DNA of 9,087 bases, taken from assembly GCA_021815905.1 (NCBI GenBank), contig JAKAZP010000080.1, forward strand, positions 1 to 9,087. Direction: 5' to 3'. A program made the translations under genes and the position numbers. The stretch is from Pseudomonadota bacterium. Lineage in GTDB: Bacteria; Pseudomonadota; Gammaproteobacteria; Steroidobacterales; Steroidobacteraceae. This document shows, piece by piece, positions 7,165 through 9,087 of this stretch (the first letter of the stretch is position 1; each line of letters opens with the position of its first letter). The notes beneath the pieces are model-generated. The model was not told where the DNA came from. It saw nothing but the letters and a program-made list of their open reading frames with translations, and ran no database searches.

Positions 7165-8779
7165 GGGCGCCGGGACGCTCGTCGGCGTCCTCGAGAGAAG
7201 CTGCGCGCGCTTTGCCTCCCGGCCGGCCTACCGCAACCTCGGCGTCACGCTGACCTTCGCCGAGCTCGAGCGCGCCTCGCGGGCCCTCGCGGCCTGGTTC
7301 CAGCACGCGGGGCTCGCCCGCGGTGAGCGCGTCGCGCTGATGATGCCGAACCTGCTGCAGTACCCGGTGGCGCTCTTCGGCGCGCTGCGCGCCGGGCTCA
7401 CCGTCGTCAACACCAACCCGCTCTACACCGCGCGCGAGCTCCGGCACCAGCTCGAGGACTCGGGGGCGAGCGCCATCGTGGTGCTCGAGAACTTCGCCCA
7501 CGTGCTCGAAGCGGTCATCGCGCAGACGCGGGTGAGGCGCGTGATCGTCACCGCGGTCGCCGATCTCGCGCCGCTGCCCAAGCGCGTCGCCGTCAACCTC
7601 GTCGTGCGCAGGGTGAAGCGCCTGGTGCCGCCCTATACGCTCGCAGGCGCCGTGCCCCTCAGAGCCGCGCTCGCGCAGGGCGAGGCGCTCGAGCTCGCCC
7701 CGCCCGCGCTCACTCCCGAGGATCTCGCATTCCTCCAGTACACCGGCGGCACCACCGGGGTTCCGAAGGGCGCCATGCTGACCCACGGCAACATGGTGGC
7801 GAACCTCGGGCAGATGCGCGAGTTCTGGGGCGCCATCATCGAGCCCGGGGGCGAAGTGATGGTGACGCCGCTGCCGCTCTATCACGTCTTCTGCCTCACC
7901 TGTAACTGCCTGCTGTTCCTCGATCAGGGAGGACTCAACCTGCTCATCACCGACCCGCGCGACATTCCCGCGATGATCGCCGAGCTCGCCCGCACGCCCT
8001 TTTCCATGATGACGGGAGTCAACACGCTGTACGCGGCGCTGCTCGATGATCCGCGCTTCCGGCGCCTGGACTTCTCGCGCCTGAAGCTCGGGGCCGCGGG
8101 CGGCGCGGCGCTGCACCCGGGCGTCGCTGCGGATTGGTTGAAGACCACCGGACGACCGCTCCTCGAGGGCTACGGCCTCACCGAGGCGTCCCCGGTCGTC
8201 GCCTGCAATCCACCCGAGGCGCCCCGGCTCGGCACCGTCGGCATACGGCTGCCGCGCACCGAGATCAGCATCCGGGGCGAGGACGGCGAGCTGCCGCGCG
8301 GGGAAGCCGGGGAGCTGCGGGTGCGCGGACCCCAGGTGATGCGCGGCTACTGGCACCGTCCCGAGGAGACCGCCGAGGTGCTGAGCGCGGACGGCTGGCT
8401 GCGCACCGGCGACATCGCGCTGCTCGAGCCCTCCGGGTACCTGCGGATCGTCGACCGCAAGAAGGACCTCATCAATGTGTCGGGCTTCAAGGTGTTTCCG
8501 AACGAGATCGAGAGCGTGCTCGGCGAGCATCCGTCGGTGCTCGAGTCCGGCTGCATCGGCGTGCCCGACGCGCGCTCGGGGGAGGCGGTGAAGGTGTTCA
8601 TCGTGCCGCGACCCGGAACCCGCCTCACGGTCGATGAGGTGCTCGCGCACTGCCGCGCGCGGCTGACTTCCTACAAGATCCCGAGGCAGGTGGAATTCCG
8701 CGACACTCTGCCGAAATCGCCCATCGGCAAGATCCTGCGGCGCGAGCTCGCGCGCGAGCAGGCCGAGCGCGCCGCGTAG
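7130..8779 (+). CDS. fadD: long-chain fatty-acid-CoA ligase, FadD-like
   Basis: This enzyme activates fatty acids to acyl-CoA through an acyl-adenylate, the entry step to beta-oxidation. The 549-residue protein resembles E. coli FadD along nearly its whole length (for example ERVALMMPNLLQYPVALFG and RDIPAMIAELARTPFSMMTG). Motifs: ATP/AMP loop YTGGTTGVPKG (204-214), EGYGLTE (346-352), the acyl-binding signature from GWLRTGDIA (422-430) to IVDRKKD, and the adenylation lysine in PKSPIGKILRREL (Lys534). The N-terminus is shorter than in FadD: about 10 residues before the conserved start, the usual YPADVP-type segment being absent. Starts ATG 7130 and GTG 7139 are both possible; the GTG has GGATGAGAG just upstream. 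Both overlap the preceding gene, so translation is probably coupled. The longer reading from 7016 would place unrelated low-complexity sequence in front. Other acyl substrates are possible, but FadD is by far the best match. Confidence 0.95.
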   Translation: MRAVSGARADREGAGTLVGVLERSCARFASRPAYRNLGVTLTFAELERASRALAAWFQHAGLARGERVALMMPNLLQYPVALFGALRAGLTVVNTNPLYTARELRHQLEDSGASAIVVLENFAHVLEAVIAQTRVRRVIVTAVADLAPLPKRVAVNLVVRRVKRLVPPYTLAGAVPLRAALAQGEALELAPPALTPEDLAFLQYTGGTTGVPKGAMLTHGNMVANLGQMREFWGAIIEPGGEVMVTPLPLYHVFCLTCNCLLFLDQGGLNLLITDPRDIPAMIAELARTPFSMMTGVNTLYAALLDDPRFRRLDFSRLKLGAAGGAALHPGVAADWLKTTGRPLLEGYGLTEASPVVACNPPEAPRLGTVGIRLPRTEISIRGEDGELPRGEAGELRVRGPQVMRGYWHRPEETAEVLSADGWLRTGDIALLEPSGYLRIVDRKKDLINVSGFKVFPNEIESVLGEHPSVLESGCIGVPDARSGEAVKVFIVPRPGTRLTVDEVLAHCRARLTSYKIPRQVEFRDTLPKSPIGKILRRELAREQAERAA

Positions 8780-8791
8780 GCGCTCAGCGCC
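8779..8791. terminator. short hairpin between convergent genes
   Basis: GGCGC-TCA-GCGCC is a perfect 5-bp stem with a 3-base loop. It spans the fadD stop and the aldehyde dehydrogenase stop, which lie only 4 bp apart. It would be symmetrical for both strands, but the stem is short and no U-run follows on either side. Confidence 0.25.
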
Positions 8792-9087
8792 TGCCGATCA
8801 GCAGCCGCAGGCTGCGCGCGAGGCGCGCGCCGTAAGGGGGACGCATTCCGAGCAGGCCCGCCACGTCGATCCGCGTCTGCCGGAACACGGCGCGGGCGTG
8901 ACTGAACTGCCGGAAGCCCCGCTCCCCGTGATACGCCCCCATGCCGCTCGGGCCGACCCCGCCGAAGGGAAGATCCTCCACCAGGAAATGGCTCGCCACG
9001 TCGTTCACCGTGACCGCGCCCGAGCGCGTGAGGTCGAGGATCCGGCCGAGCTCGCCGCGGTCGTGGCCGAAGTAGTAAAGCGCCAGC
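8784..9087 (-). CDS. aldehyde dehydrogenase, coniferyl-aldehyde-type, C-terminal part (partial, runs off right edge)
   Basis: NAD(P)-dependent aldehyde dehydrogenases oxidise aldehydes to acids. Only the last 101 residues are inside the window, so the catalytic Cys and Glu are not seen. The stretch begins LALYYFGHDRGELGRILD and continues through SGAVTVNDVASHF, EDLPFGGVGPSGMGAYHGERGF (split here at its key parts: the LPFGGVGPSGMG and AYHG motifs), QFSHARAVFRQ and a terminal LLGMRPPYG. The DLPFGGVGPSGMGAYHG end and FSHARAVFRQ are typical of coniferyl aldehyde dehydrogenase (CalB-like) enzymes and close fatty-aldehyde relatives; the substrate cannot be decided from this fragment. It is convergent with fadD, the stops being 4 bp apart. 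A fatty aldehyde substrate would suit the neighbour, but this is only an inference. The reading frame continues uninterrupted to the window edge, so a GTG at 9008 is an internal codon, not a start. Confidence 0.93.
   Translation of the reverse strand, partial: LALYYFGHDRGELGRILDLTRSGAVTVNDVASHFLVEDLPFGGVGPSGMGAYHGERGFRQFSHARAVFRQTRIDVAGLLGMRPPYGARLARSLRLLIGRR

Noticed and set aside
6734..8650. Open frame of 638 codons on the minus strand opposite fadD
   Set aside because: It lies antisense to the phosphoribosyltransferase gene and fadD, has arginine-rich low-complexity sequence and no recognisable domain; GC-rich codon bias keeps antisense frames free of stops.
6457..8779. Phosphoribosyltransferase plus acyl-CoA ligase as a possible new two-gene biosynthetic or defence system
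   Set aside because: The ligase is a close FadD relative over its whole length, indicating ordinary fatty-acid activation; nothing else in the neighbourhood (effector, toxin, transporter) supports a dedicated system.

Overview
The window is a GC-rich, densely packed bacterial chromosome segment. The order tRNA-Leu, tig, clpP, clpX, lon on one strand is the classical housekeeping proteostasis cluster of Gammaproteobacteria. The FadD-type acyl-CoA ligase and the coniferyl-aldehyde-type aldehyde dehydrogenase fit a soil or environmental gammaproteobacterium, but the species cannot be named from the sequence alone. There are no mobile elements, CRISPR arrays, rRNA genes or phage genes.

Layout. 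Positions 1-4524 (minus strand, read right to left): a tRNA-Leu(UAG) gene, trigger factor (tig), the ClpP peptidase (overlapping tig by 8 bp), the ClpX unfoldase, and the first 180 codons of the Lon protease, which runs off the left edge. Position 4636-6363 (minus): an intact bacterial family-X DNA polymerase with a PHP exonuclease domain (PolX). A 93-bp divergent spacer follows. Positions 6457-8779 (plus): a COG1926-type phosphoribosyltransferase overlapped by a FadD-like long-chain acyl-CoA synthetase. Positions 8784-9087 (minus): the last 100 or so residues of an aldehyde dehydrogenase, convergent with fadD and running off the right edge.

How the genes work together. Trigger factor meets nascent chains at the ribosome exit, ClpXP unfolds and degrades tagged or damaged proteins, and Lon degrades misfolded and regulatory proteins, so the left half is a protein folding and quality control unit. 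tRNA-Leu, tig and clpX each have a recognisable promoter-like sequence, so the cluster is probably several overlapping transcription units rather than one simple operon. The right half mixes DNA repair (PolX), a poorly characterised phosphoribosyltransferase and lipid catabolism (FadD); no joint pathway is evident.

I found no convincing new system. The points most worth a second look are the degenerate prolyl-isomerase pocket of trigger factor, the palindromic cluster over the tig promoter, the clpX promoter with overlapping sigma-70- and sigma-32-like elements and a tandem repeat, the stable-RNA-type promoter of tRNA-Leu, and a repeated hexamer between polX and the phosphoribosyltransferase gene.
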